NCBI RefSeq assembly: GCF_000235425.2
Contig: NZ_KI912267.1
Span: forward strand, 769,097 to 833,096
Source of the DNA: Pseudofrankia saprophytica
GTDB taxonomy: Bacteria > Actinomycetota > Actinomycetes > Frankiales > Frankiaceae
DNA length: 64,000 bases
Direction: 5' to 3'
A program made the position numbers and the translations under genes. A model generated the notes under the pieces. The model was not told the DNA's origin and made no database searches. It saw nothing but the letters and a program-made list of their open reading frames with translations. Below, in pieces: positions 50,998-59,562 of the stretch (the first letter of the stretch is position 1; each line of letters opens with the position of its first letter).

Positions 50998-51429
50998 TCA
51001 GTGGCGGTCCGGGGAGAACTCGAGGACCTGGGTGAGTCGGACGTTGTTGCCCGACGGGTCACGGAACGACGTGTCGATGCCGTACGGCTGCGGCGTCGGC
51101 GGGTCGTTGAAGGCGACGCCCCGGGCGGACAGCTCGTCGTAGGCGGCCTGGCAGTCGTCGGTCTCCAGGAACAGGGTGCCGCCGGCGCCCTTGGCGACCA
51201 GGTCCGCGAGTGCCTCGCTGCTGGCCGCGTCGATCATCGGCGGCCCGGGGACGGGCATCAGGACGAGCCCGACCTCTGGCTGGTCGCGTGGCCCGACGAG
51301 GAGCCAGCGGAATGACCACTCCGCCATGGTGACGTCCGCCCGCACCTCCCAGCCGAGCTTCTTCGTGTAGAAGGCGAGCGCCTCGTCCTGGTCATGCACC
51401 CAGAACTGCGCGTTGGCTATCTTGATCAT
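50998..51429 (-). CDS. VOC (glyoxalase/dioxygenase) family protein
   Basis: 143 residues; GGGAG precedes ATG 51429. Two beta-alpha-beta-beta-beta modules: IANAQFWVHDQDEALAFYTKKLGWEVRAD and, second, TLFLETDDCQAAYDELSARGVAFNDPP...YGIDTSFRDPSGNNVRLTQ. This is the standard actinobacterial VOC pattern (metal ligands His/Glu are only partly evident). May be a detoxifying lyase or a binding protein. It lies between AraC and DinB-like genes in one apparent operon. Confidence 0.9.
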   Translation of the reverse strand: MIKIANAQFWVHDQDEALAFYTKKLGWEVRADVTMAEWSFRWLLVGPRDQPEVGLVLMPVPGPPMIDAASSEALADLVAKGAGGTLFLETDDCQAAYDELSARGVAFNDPPTPQPYGIDTSFRDPSGNNVRLTQVLEFSPDRH

Positions 51430-51478
51430 CGGAACTCCCTGGTCGCACGTCGGCTGGGCGCGACGCTATGTGCGGGAG

Positions 51479-51895
51479 TCAGGTCTCGACTTCTCCAAAC
51501 GTGCGGTGTCCGGGCCGTCCGTAGGCCCGGGCGACGCAGTCCGGAATCCGGATGTGGCGGCGCGCGGGCGGGAAGCTGGCGCGGTATGCCGACGGCGCCG
51601 CGCCGTACACCCGCCGGAAACTGGTGATGAACGAGCCGACGCTGGTGAGCCCGACGTCGAAGCAGATGTCCGTCACGGGACGGTCCGTGTTGCGCAGCAG
51701 CGCCGCCGCGCGTTCCAGGCGGCGGGTCAGCAGGTACTGGTGCGGCGACTCGCCGAACACCCGCCGAAACTCACGGCTGAAGTAGGCGGGTGACAGTCCG
51801 GCGGCCCGCGCCAGGTCCGCCACGGTGAGCTCCTCGAAGTACCGGCCGTCGGCAAGATCCCTGGCCCGCAGCAGATGACGGGAACGCGGCACCAC
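51479..51895 (-). CDS. Short AraC-family regulator (DNA-binding domain only)
   Basis: 138 residues. Two HTH motifs: LTVADLARAAGLSPAYFSREFRRVFGESPHQYLLTRRLERAAALL and DICFDVGLTSVGSFITSFRRVYGAAPSAYR. There is no N-terminal ligand-binding domain, so it is an AraC/MarA-SoxS-like stand-alone DNA-binding protein. GTG 51895 or 51892 is the start. It is followed at 49 nt by the VOC gene, which it likely regulates. Divergent from the CruF-like gene. Confidence 0.9.
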   Translation of the reverse strand: MVPRSRHLLRARDLADGRYFEELTVADLARAAGLSPAYFSREFRRVFGESPHQYLLTRRLERAAALLRNTDRPVTDICFDVGLTSVGSFITSFRRVYGAAPSAYRASFPPARRHIRIPDCVARAYGRPGHRTFGEVET

Positions 51896-52008
51896 ACCCG
51901 AAGTATCACCCGGCGGGCCATCGACCCTCGACCACCGGCCGTCGCCACACCGACCTCGGAACGTATAAAATATGTATATCTATCGAGGTTCAGGAGAGGC
52001 GACTACGG

Positions 52009-52941
52009 ATGACTGACGCGGGCATCGACGCGGCCTCGGGAGCGGGCGGCGGTAGCCCCGCGGGACGTGTGCGCGCCCTGATCCTCTGGGTCGTCGCGCT
52101 GATCGCGCTGGTGATCGCCGTCGGTGGGGCGGTGGGGGCGGGTGGAGCGGTCGGCGACGCGGCCATGGACGCGCTGCCCGGCGTCGCGTTGCTGTTCAGC
52201 GTGGTGCACGGTTCGCTGTGGGTGGGCTGGCGTGGTGTCGGCACGTACTTTCTGATCAGCTATGTCGTGGCGTTCGCCTTGGAGGCGAGCAGCGTCGCGT
52301 CCGGGTTCCCCTTCGGGCACTACGAGCACTTCACCGGCGGGCCGCGCCTTCTCGATATTCCACTCGTGGTGCCGTCGGCCTATTTCGCCTATGGCTGGAT
52401 CGCGTGGGTGCTGGCCTGCGTCATCGTGCGCGGCGACCCACATCGGCCGGCGGGCGCCGAGCGCCTCACCACGCCGCTCGTCGCGACGGTGATCCTCACC
52501 GGCTGGGACTTCACGTTCGACGCGGTGTTCGCCACGGTGAGGTCCCAGTACCGGTACGACGATCCCGGTGGCTACTTCGGAGTGCCCGTCTCGAACTTCC
52601 TCGGGTGGCTCCTCACCGGCTGGATCATCTCCCAGGTCTTCGCGCTCGTCGAACCGAGGGTTTCCGCGGCGGCACCGCCGGCCGGCCGAGCCTGCCGGGT
52701 GCTCCCGAGCGTGGTGTGGGCGCTGCCCGTCCTTCCGCTGCTCGGGTTGTGCCTGTCCCGGCCTCCCGGCGAGGTGACGGTGGGTGGCCGGACCTTCGTG
52801 ATCGCCGACATCTACGGGTCCGCGTTCGTGACGGGCCTGATGACATTGGGATTCACCGCCACCCTGGCCCTGGTCAGAGCGACCGCCACCGCCAGAGCGA
52901 CCGCCACCGTCAGAGCGACCGCCGCGATCAGCCGAAGGTGA
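52009..52941 (+). CDS. Carotenoid biosynthesis protein (CruF/DUF422-like)
   Basis: 310 residues, seven predicted membrane helices. FALEASSVASGFPFGHYEHF and WDFTFDAVFA with GGYFGVPVSNFLGWLLTGW are marks of the CruF/carotenoid 1,2-hydratase-like (PF04240) family. AGGAGAGG precedes ATG 52009 and an AT-rich promoter patch (51963-51980) precedes that. The C-terminus has an RATAT-type repeat encoded by three 18-nt units (52873-52926). It ends 14 nt inside the converging DipZ gene. No other carotenoid gene is near, so the exact step is uncertain. Confidence 0.85.
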   Translation: MTDAGIDAASGAGGGSPAGRVRALILWVVALIALVIAVGGAVGAGGAVGDAAMDALPGVALLFSVVHGSLWVGWRGVGTYFLISYVVAFALEASSVASGFPFGHYEHFTGGPRLLDIPLVVPSAYFAYGWIAWVLACVIVRGDPHRPAGAERLTTPLVATVILTGWDFTFDAVFATVRSQYRYDDPGGYFGVPVSNFLGWLLTGWIISQVFALVEPRVSAAAPPAGRACRVLPSVVWALPVLPLLGLCLSRPPGEVTVGGRTFVIADIYGSAFVTGLMTLGFTATLALVRATATARATATVRATAAISRR

Positions 52942-54661
52942 AGGAGTAGGCGGTCAGGCCCGGCGACAGGGTGACCGTCACGGTGTCATTCCGCGGCGAC
53001 GGGTTCTCGACCAGCGTGTAGATGTTGGGTGCGCCCGAGACCTGGTGGGTGGTTGTCCTCCCGTCCACGGAGGTGGTGATCGTGCCGGTGCCGCCGACGT
53101 CGAGGTAGACGGCGCTGGCGAAGAAGCTCAGCTTGATGCCGGCGTCCTTCTCGGCGGTGATGGATTCCTCGTCGACGGTCCAGGTGCCCGTGAGCGCGAA
53201 CATGTCGTCGGGGACGGCCCCCGGGTAGGTGAAGGTTCTGGAACCTGAGCCCAGTGGATCCTGGACGCCGTTGTTCGCCCGTGCCGTACCGAGGTAGGTC
53301 TCGGGCGTCTGGTGCGGATTGTCGGGTGTGGTGTCGGCGACCTCGGTGCCGGTTGGCAGGGCGACTCCGGGGTGGGCGGCGGTGAGGAGCTGGCGGATCA
53401 GCGACTCGGTGGTGGAGTAATCCCCCTCCCCGATCGCGACGTGCCGCACCTGACCGGTCGCGTCGATGAGGTACTCGGCGGGCCAGGCATTGTTGCCGAA
53501 GTTGTTCCAGGTCGTGTAGTCGTTGTCCAACGCGACCGGATAGGTGATGTGCAGTCTCCTCGCACCGGCGGCCACATTCGCCCCGACCTGCTCGAAGGCG
53601 TACTCCGGGGTGTGTACGCCGATCACCACCAGGCCGTCCTTCTGGTAGTCGGAATACCAGGACTGGACGTGGGAGATCGCACGCTGGCAGTTGATGCAGG
53701 AGTATGCCCAGAAGTCGACCAGAACCACCTTGCCGGCCAGATCGCTCGCGTTCACCGGCGCACCGGCCGGGGTGTTCAGCCATTGCTGGATTCCGGCGAT
53801 CTCCGGTGCCTTGCCGCAGTCCTGCAGGGTCGGCTCCGGACTGCGCGCACAGACCGCCAGCCCCTCGGACTGGCCGGACCCGAGCAGCCCCGAGGCGCCG
53901 GAGCCGCCGAGATCATCGTTCAGGCTGGCCGTGTAGTCGGGGACCGTTCGCTGCAACGCGTCGGTGACGTTGAACGTCAGCGCCACCGCCAGCGCGATCA
54001 TCACCGCGCCGGCGGCGATCCGGATGCCGCGTTCGCGGTCCCGGAAGGCACGGACGCGCTCGGCGACCCCGCGGCCGGCCAGCGCGAACCCGAGCAGCGG
54101 CAACGCGGTCCCGCAGGCGAAGGCCACGGTGAGCGCCACCGTGCGCACCCCGATCATGCCGGTGGCGCCGGCGACGGTGATCGCCGCGAGCACCGGGCCG
54201 GCGCACGGCACGTAGACGGCCCCGAGCGCCAGGCCGAGGGCGAACCCGCCGCGCTCGCCGGTGACCTGGCGTTGACCGATCCGGGAGAACGGCCGTTCGA
54301 GCAGGTGCTGCACGGTCGGGAACATCATGGCGACGCCGAGCAGGATGAGGGCGACGAGCCCGGCCCAGCGCACGATGTCCTTCGGAAGGGGCAGGGCGCT
54401 GAGCACCAGCGTTCCCAGGAGCGTGAAGGCGCTGAAACTGAGAGCGAGCCCGGCGACCACGAAGTAGGGCCGTCGGCTCGCGCGCCGCGCGGCCCTGTCC
54501 GGCTCTTCCGCCGTGGTCTCTTCCGCCGCGGTAACGGGTTGCCCGGGTCGTGTGCCCTGGACGCCGCCGGCGAGGAAGACCACCGGCAGGACGGGCAGGA
54601 CGCAGGGCGAGATGCCGGTGATGATCCCGCCGACGACCCCGATCAGAACGAGCGTGATCAG
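52928..54661 (-). CDS. dipZ: DipZ-like thiol:disulfide protein (CcdA-thioredoxin-CBM-like), CTG start
   Basis: 577 residues if read from CTG 54661. N-terminal CcdA domain with Cys20 in GISPCVLPVLPVVFL and Cys153 in YVPCAGPV, six membrane helices. Then a thioredoxin/TlpA domain with Cys322 and Cys325 in WAYSCINCQRA, and a beta-sandwich C-terminal domain (SVDGRTTTHQVSGAPN). This is the architecture of mycobacterial DipZ, which passes reducing power across the membrane to extracytoplasmic proteins. The codons for the essential ISPC motif lie upstream of the first GTG (54583). In that frame there is no ATG/GTG/TTG back to a TAG at 54728-54730, whereas GGGAGG sits 6 nt before CTG 54661. Confidence 0.85.
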   Translation of the reverse strand: MITLVLIGVVGGIITGISPCVLPVLPVVFLAGGVQGTRPGQPVTAAEETTAEEPDRAARRASRRPYFVVAGLALSFSAFTLLGTLVLSALPLPKDIVRWAGLVALILLGVAMMFPTVQHLLERPFSRIGQRQVTGERGGFALGLALGAVYVPCAGPVLAAITVAGATGMIGVRTVALTVAFACGTALPLLGFALAGRGVAERVRAFRDRERGIRIAAGAVMIALAVALTFNVTDALQRTVPDYTASLNDDLGGSGASGLLGSGQSEGLAVCARSPEPTLQDCGKAPEIAGIQQWLNTPAGAPVNASDLAGKVVLVDFWAYSCINCQRAISHVQSWYSDYQKDGLVVIGVHTPEYAFEQVGANVAAGARRLHITYPVALDNDYTTWNNFGNNAWPAEYLIDATGQVRHVAIGEGDYSTTESLIRQLLTAAHPGVALPTGTEVADTTPDNPHQTPETYLGTARANNGVQDPLGSGSRTFTYPGAVPDDMFALTGTWTVDEESITAEKDAGIKLSFFASAVYLDVGGTGTITTSVDGRTTTHQVSGAPNIYTLVENPSPRNDTVTVTLSPGLTAYSFTFG

Positions 54662-54831
54662 CGCAGACCTCCCACCCGGCAGCCTGCCCGCGAGACCCCG
54701 CGGCGACGTCCTCGCCGCGTCGCGATGCTAGATCCCGACTCTGAGCACGACGTTAAGCCCGCCGCGTCAGGTCCTGGTCTGGGGTGGGCCATCGCCAGGC
54801 GGGCCCGCCTGGTGTTCCACGCCTGGCTCGA

Positions 54832-55458
54832 TCAGCTCGACGCGGCGCCACCGCGGGCGTTGTAGACGATGACGTCGTCGCGGTTGCCATAGTCCGCGAA
54901 GACCTCCAGGGCCTCGTCGCGCAGGATGCCGGAACGCACGGTGATGCCGCGGTCGGCGAACTGCTGGGCCCAGTCGTCGCGCATGGGTCCCTCGTCGAAG
55001 CCGGTGAGCTGCTCGATCTCGTCGCCCTCGCCGGCGATGGTGAGGAGCTGGACGCCGGACCACATGGTGGCGCCGTAGCACATGACGCAGGGACGCCAGT
55101 TGACGACGAGCTCGACCGGGGAGCCGACGGCGCTGAGGTCCCAGAGCCCGAGCCTGGTCTGCGCGAAGGAGAGGGCGACGACCTCGGCGTGCATCGTGGA
55201 CAGGCCGGTGGCCAGGACGAGGTTCACCCCGGCGGCGTAGATCTCGCCGGTGCCGGGGTTGGCGACGACGGCCGCGAACGGGCCGCCGTGGCCTTCCTGG
55301 TGGTTGCGGGCCGCGAGACGGTGCACGAGGTGCATCCGCTCCTCGACGTCGGGGAGCACGCCACCGGTCGCCCGGACCTCCTCGTCGACCCAGGCGGGCA
55401 GGGCGACATCGAGCGCGGTGGCGGCGCGGCTGGTGGGCGACGCGGGGGTGGGGTTCAT
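54832..55458 (-). CDS. Nucleoside/cytidine deaminase-like zinc protein
   Basis: 208 residues. Zinc-binding motifs STMHAEVVALSFAQ (HxE) and WRPCVMCYGATMWSG (PCxxC) are those of the cytidine/deoxycytidylate/guanine deaminase superfamily. AGGAAG precedes ATG 55458 by about 8 nt. Compared with tRNA adenosine deaminase TadA it has a longer N-terminus. It lies 52 nt after the Rieske oxygenase gene, with a 9-nt tandem repeat at the junction; the pair could act on a purine-like ring. Confidence 0.87.
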   Translation of the reverse strand: MNPTPASPTSRAATALDVALPAWVDEEVRATGGVLPDVEERMHLVHRLAARNHQEGHGGPFAAVVANPGTGEIYAAGVNLVLATGLSTMHAEVVALSFAQTRLGLWDLSAVGSPVELVVNWRPCVMCYGATMWSGVQLLTIAGEGDEIEQLTGFDEGPMRDDWAQQFADRGITVRSGILRDEALEVFADYGNRDDVIVYNARGGAASS

Positions 55459-55473
55459 CCGGGGGGCTTCCTA

Positions 55474-55518
55474 TTCAGGCGGTTTAAGCATTTCAGGCGG
55501 TTCAGGCGGTTCAGGCGG
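55474..55518 (-). repeat. 9-nt tandem repeat TTCAGGCGG at the Rieske/deaminase junction
   Basis: Four exact copies of TTCAGGCGG in register (55474, 55492, 55501, 55510), with one variant unit TTTAAGCAT in between. The array covers the Rieske stop codon and the start of the intercistronic gap. Confidence 0.75.
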
Positions 55519-56593
55519 TGAAGAAGTGGCTCAGGCCAAGTGCGCGCAGGCCGCGCCTATAGGCGACCGAGCTGCGGTCGGCGGCGATGTTGACCTCGAT
55601 GCGGGGGTCGAGCGGGAGGTTCTCGGGCCGCTGCGCCTCGACGATGGCCCGGTCCTCCTCGAAGATCCGCAGATTGAAGTCGTAGATCTCCTGGTCGGGC
55701 TGGTGGATGTTGAAGTTCTTCGCGATCGGGGCGAACATCCTGGTCTGCCGGGCGGAGACGGGCGACGCGGCGTTCATGATCACGAGGCGGCCCTCGCCCG
55801 GAAAATGCACGACGAGCGTGCCGGTGAACGGCAGGTGCGCCTCGAAGTGACGCAGCCAGCGGAAATCGGGATCGCCCTGCGGGCCGCCGCGCGGGTAGTT
55901 CCCGACAGTGCTCCAGTAGTCGGCGGTGAAGCCGCTCTCGGTCGGGGTGAGCGAGTAGTCGGGCACCTCGCTGTTGTTCGGGTCCGCGAAAGTCGCGGTG
56001 TGCACGAACGCGAAGTGCGCGACGTCCAGGAAGCCCTCCAGCTGGCGGCCGGCGAACGCGGCGACCTCGAAGGCGGGGCAGGTCACCTGCTGGAAGCCGG
56101 GCTCGTCCCAGTGCGGCATCCGCGGGATGGCCGCCGCCGAACCGTCGGGAGCCGAACCGCCGGGAGCGAGCTCCTGGCCCGGGCGTAGGCAGGTCCAGAC
56201 CAGCCCGTACCGCTCGACGGCGGGGTAGGTCAGCAGGGTCATCCGAGCGGGAATCTTCGCGGCCGGTTGCGCCGGGATGGCGACGCAACGTCCCGACTCG
56301 CCGAACCGCAGCCCGTGGTAGGCGCAGGCGATGGTCTCGCCGTTGCCGGTGCCCAGAGTCAGCGGGACGCCGCGGTGGGGACAGATGTCGCGGGCGACGA
56401 CGACCGCGTCGCCGGCGCGGTAGACGACGAGCCGCTCATCGAGCAGCCGGGCGGCGACCGGCTGGTCGCGGACCTCGCGGGACAGCGCGACCGGGTACCA
56501 GTGCCGGGCGAGGATCGCCCAGTCGTCCGGGTCGAAGGAGCAGTCGGTAGGAAGCGCCGCCGGAGCGGCGAGCGCGGCGGGTGTGTCAGCCAT
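55511..56593 (-). CDS. Rieske aromatic-ring oxygenase, VanA/phthalate-type
   Basis: 360 residues; GAGG is 6 nt before ATG 56593. Rieske cluster motif: CPHRGVPLTLGTGNGETIACAYHG (CxH-16-CxxH). The catalytic domain carries the mononuclear iron site in LEGFLDVAHFAFVH (D-x2-H-x4-H). Single-component alpha subunits of this type demethylate or hydroxylate aromatics or heterocycles (vanillate, phthalate, urate HpxD). Neither reductase nor ferredoxin is adjacent. The following gene is a nucleoside deaminase, making a heterocycle such as a purine a reasonable but unproven substrate. Confidence 0.9.
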   Translation of the reverse strand: MADTPAALAAPAALPTDCSFDPDDWAILARHWYPVALSREVRDQPVAARLLDERLVVYRAGDAVVVARDICPHRGVPLTLGTGNGETIACAYHGLRFGESGRCVAIPAQPAAKIPARMTLLTYPAVERYGLVWTCLRPGQELAPGGSAPDGSAAAIPRMPHWDEPGFQQVTCPAFEVAAFAGRQLEGFLDVAHFAFVHTATFADPNNSEVPDYSLTPTESGFTADYWSTVGNYPRGGPQGDPDFRWLRHFEAHLPFTGTLVVHFPGEGRLVIMNAASPVSARQTRMFAPIAKNFNIHQPDQEIYDFNLRIFEEDRAIVEAQRPENLPLDPRIEVNIAADRSSVAYRRGLRALGLSHFFTA

Positions 56594-57146
56594 CGGAATC
56601 CTCGGAAGGGTTCGGAAGGGTCGGGATCGCGCGCAACGGAGGCACGCGACAAAGGACTGGCGGGCTTTCTTCGGATGCGGCCCGACGAGGCGCCGGCCGT
56701 GGGGGTCCGCCCGCAGGGCAGGGGTCCAGCCGCAGGGCTCAGCCGTCCAAAGGGCCTGGGGACGGATGTCTTGGGCGCGGACGCCGCGGGCGTCAGGCGC
56801 CGTGCGCGATCCGGCCGCGGGTCCAGGCATGCCGGTGGACCTGGCGGCGCACGTCGACACGACGGTCCTGCCTCATCCGGCACACCTCCTTCCGCCCGTG
56901 TGGCCTCCCGACTATCCGCTGCCGCCGTTACGGGCCGATGGCGCCCGTCGAACAACGACGTGACTCCGGCGACCACCGGCGGCGGCCGGCCGTCCTGGTG
57001 GGGCAGGCTCGGGACCGCATCGCCCGGGCCGTCGGGCCGACGGGATATGCCGGCGAAGGACAGATTCCCGACCCGGCGCCGTCGATCCGCCGTCTCCGTC
57101 TACTGTGTCCACTGCGTGGTCAAGCAGGGCGCCGAGGGGGGTGGGC
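56594..57146. other. Divergent non-coding region, Rieske oxygenase to Ser/Thr kinase
   Basis: About 550 nt without a supportable gene; the ORFs here lack codon bias. It should hold both promoters. No clear operator, riboswitch or hairpin pair was identified. Confidence 0.45.
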
Positions 57147-58436
57147 GTGTCGTCTTCCGTGTTGGCCATCACGCTCATCGTGGTGCTTATCGTCGGCGCT
57201 GTCGTCTTCGTCGTGCTGTCGTCCCGCTCTGGCCGCGCAGCCAAAGAATTCCGCGTGCCCCGCGGTCCCCGAGCCGGCCAGTGGTCTAGGGAACTGACCG
57301 ATGACGCGGAGACCGGACTGGCGCCGGGTTTCCGTCCGCGTTTCACGCCCAGGTATCCGACAAACGAAGATCAGTGGGCCGATAACTTTCCCAGCGGATT
57401 TGACGCCGGTGTCACCGGTCCCGATGTGAACCGTGAGACAGAGGAGATAGCACCCCCGACGTCCCTCGCGGAGCATCCGCTTCGCCCGAATACTCCAGGG
57501 CAGGTCGTCCGCCCAGGCCGGTCGGAGCCGGCCGGAGATCCGGATCTCGCGCCGTCCGGACCTCCAATTCCTGGCTCATCCGGGTTGATCGCCGCGAGCC
57601 ACGGGCGGGCCGGGCCGGCGTCGCTCCCGCCGCTCGAATCGTACGAACCCCGACAGCTGGGCGTATACCGAATTCTTGGACGCCTCGGCCAGGGCGGGTA
57701 TGGAAACGTCTATCTTGGCGTGGATCCCGCCGGGCGAAAGGTGGCAATCAAAACCATCAGGGCCGAGTTCGCCGCGGCGGGTGACTACCGGGAGAGGTTC
57801 CGGAGGGAAGCTCTCGCGGCGAGCCGTGTCGCACGGCACTCGACCGCCGAGATCCTCGACTTCGACGGCCAAGGGCCGCTGCCATATCTGGTGACGGAGT
57901 ACATCGAGGGCCCGACGCTGTCGGCGTGGGTGCGCGGCAACGGCCCCCTGCACGGTTCGACGCTGGAGCAGCTCGCCGTGGCGGTGGCCTCGGCTCTTGC
58001 CGCGATCCACCAGGCGGGCATCATCCACCGCGACCTCAAGCCCCAGAATGTCCTGATGTCGCATACCGGGCCCAGGGTGGTCGATTTCGGCATCGCCCGG
58101 GCGACGGACGCCAGCGAGGTGTTCAGCCGCGGCACGACGACGGTGGGCACTCCGGGTTTCATGGCACCCGAGCAGTTCCGGGGCCAGCCACCCGCGAGCC
58201 CGAAGACCGACATCTTCGCCTGGGGCGCGCTCGTCGCCTTCGCCGGCACGGGTGCTCCGCCGTTCGGTGGCGGCGACATCGCGACCATCATGTACCGGAC
58301 GCTCGACGCCGAACCGGTGCTGGAGGGACTGGACGCAGCGCTGAGCCACCTCGTCCGGCGGGCGCTCGCCAAGGACCCGGCCGCTCGTCCCGACGTTTCC
58401 ATGGTGCTGGAGCACCTGAACAAACGACGCGGCTGA
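57147..58436 (+). CDS. Membrane-tethered Ser/Thr protein kinase
   Basis: 429 residues from GTG 57147 (GAGGGGG 6 nt upstream). A single membrane helix at residues 5-25 (VLAITLIVVLIVGAVVFVVLS) is followed by about 150 polar residues and a C-terminal Hanks kinase. Motifs: GQGGYGNVYLG (P-loop), VAIKTI (Lys), IIHRDLKPQNVL, VVDFGIAR and GTPGFMAPEQF, all intact, so it is expected to be active. Typical actinobacterial PknB has the kinase first and a TM after it; here the order is reversed and no extracellular sensor (PASTA etc.) exists. It follows a 550-nt non-coding gap. Substrates are unknown. Confidence 0.9.
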   Translation: MSSSVLAITLIVVLIVGAVVFVVLSSRSGRAAKEFRVPRGPRAGQWSRELTDDAETGLAPGFRPRFTPRYPTNEDQWADNFPSGFDAGVTGPDVNRETEEIAPPTSLAEHPLRPNTPGQVVRPGRSEPAGDPDLAPSGPPIPGSSGLIAASHGRAGPASLPPLESYEPRQLGVYRILGRLGQGGYGNVYLGVDPAGRKVAIKTIRAEFAAAGDYRERFRREALAASRVARHSTAEILDFDGQGPLPYLVTEYIEGPTLSAWVRGNGPLHGSTLEQLAVAVASALAAIHQAGIIHRDLKPQNVLMSHTGPRVVDFGIARATDASEVFSRGTTTVGTPGFMAPEQFRGQPPASPKTDIFAWGALVAFAGTGAPPFGGGDIATIMYRTLDAEPVLEGLDAALSHLVRRALAKDPAARPDVSMVLEHLNKRRG

Positions 58437-58441
58437 CCGGC

Positions 58442-58479
58442 GATCTTCCAGCGGCATATGGCGCCGGGAAGATCTTCCA
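58442..58479 (+). promoter_or_regulatory. Repeated GATCTTCCA element with 12-bp palindrome
   Basis: GATCTTCCA occurs at 58442-58450 and again at 58471-58479, where it forms the palindrome GGAAGATCTTCC (58467-58478). The two can also pair into an 8-bp stem. It lies just after the kinase stop and 121 nt before DrrA-like, so could be an operator for the ABC genes or part of a terminator. Confidence 0.4.
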
Positions 58480-58599
58480 CCACTCACCCTCGATCAGTAC
58501 TGAGGGCCGAGGCGCCGGATCAGGAGATGCCCACGGCGCACTCGCGCGTGAAACCGCGCTGATACCGCCGTAATCCGGCCAGGCCGCACGCTTCGCCGC

Positions 58600-59562
58600 A
58601 TGTCACCTCACAGCTTCGCGCCGGCCATCTCGGCGACCGGGCTGCGCAAGGCGTTCGGCGAACAGGTCGTGCTGGCCGGCATCGACCTGGACGTGCAAGC
58701 CGGAACGATCTTCGCGCTGCTGGGACCGAACGGCGCCGGCAAGACGACCGCCGTACGGATCCTGTCGACCCTGATCCGCCCGGACGCCGGGCGGGTGTCC
58801 GTCGCCGGGCACGATCTGGCGACGGAACCGGACGCCATCCGCGCCGCCATCGGCGTCACCGGCCAGTTCTCCGCGGTGGACGGCCTCCTCACCGGTGAGG
58901 AGAACCTGATCCTGATGGCGGACCTGCACCATCTGGGCCGCCGCGAGGGCCGGCGCCGGGCGGCCGAGCTGCTCGGCCGGTTCGACCTCACCGGCGCGGC
59001 TCGCAAGACGGCGGCCACCTACTCGGGCGGGATGCGCCGTCGGCTCGACCTCGCGATGAGCCTGGTCGGCGACCCGTCGGTGCTCTTCCTGGACGAGCCG
59101 ACCACCGGCCTCGACCCCAGCGGCCGGCGCACCGTCTGGGAGATCGTTCGAGACCTCTCGTCGACCGGGGTCACGGTCTTCCTCACCACCCAGTACCTGG
59201 AGGAGGCCGACCAGCTCGCCGACCGGATCGCCCTGCTCGACCACGGCCGGCTCGTCGCCGACGGGACCGCGGCCGAGCTCAAGCGACTCGTTCCCGGCGG
59301 GCATGTCCTCCTGCGGTTCGCGGACGGCGCCAGCCTGGGCGAGGCGGCCGAGCTGCTCGGCGCCGCGGAGCGGCGAGACGATCGCGAGCTCACGTTGCAG
59401 GTCCCGAGCGACGGCGGCGTCCGCTCCCTGAAGGCGCTGCTGGACCAGCTCGACGGCGCCCGCGTCGACGTCACCGAACTGTCCGTCCACACCCCCGACC
59501 TCGACGACGTGTTCCTCGCCCTCACCGGCCGCACCGACTCCGCGAAGGTGGCGTCAGAATGA
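58600..59562 (+). CDS. DrrA-type ABC transporter ATPase
   Basis: 320 residues. Walker A LLGPNGAGKTT, signature YSGGMRRRLD, Walker B LFLDEPTTGLD, H-loop FLTTQYLEEADQL. The Q in place of the usual H is characteristic of the daunorubicin-type DrrA family (LTTQYLEEAD). The C-terminal extension with DLDDVFLALTGR is also DrrA-like. It exports drugs, lipids or antibiotics together with the DrrB-like permease, whose ATG overlaps its stop (ATGA). Confidence 0.94.
   Translation: MSPHSFAPAISATGLRKAFGEQVVLAGIDLDVQAGTIFALLGPNGAGKTTAVRILSTLIRPDAGRVSVAGHDLATEPDAIRAAIGVTGQFSAVDGLLTGEENLILMADLHHLGRREGRRRAAELLGRFDLTGAARKTAATYSGGMRRRLDLAMSLVGDPSVLFLDEPTTGLDPSGRRTVWEIVRDLSSTGVTVFLTTQYLEEADQLADRIALLDHGRLVADGTAAELKRLVPGGHVLLRFADGASLGEAAELLGAAERRDDRELTLQVPSDGGVRSLKALLDQLDGARVDVTELSVHTPDLDDVFLALTGRTDSAKVASE

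Noticed and set aside
56594-57146. Search for a riboswitch or small RNA in the long divergent gap
   Set aside because: No conserved riboswitch core or convincing stable fold with a terminator was recognisable by eye.
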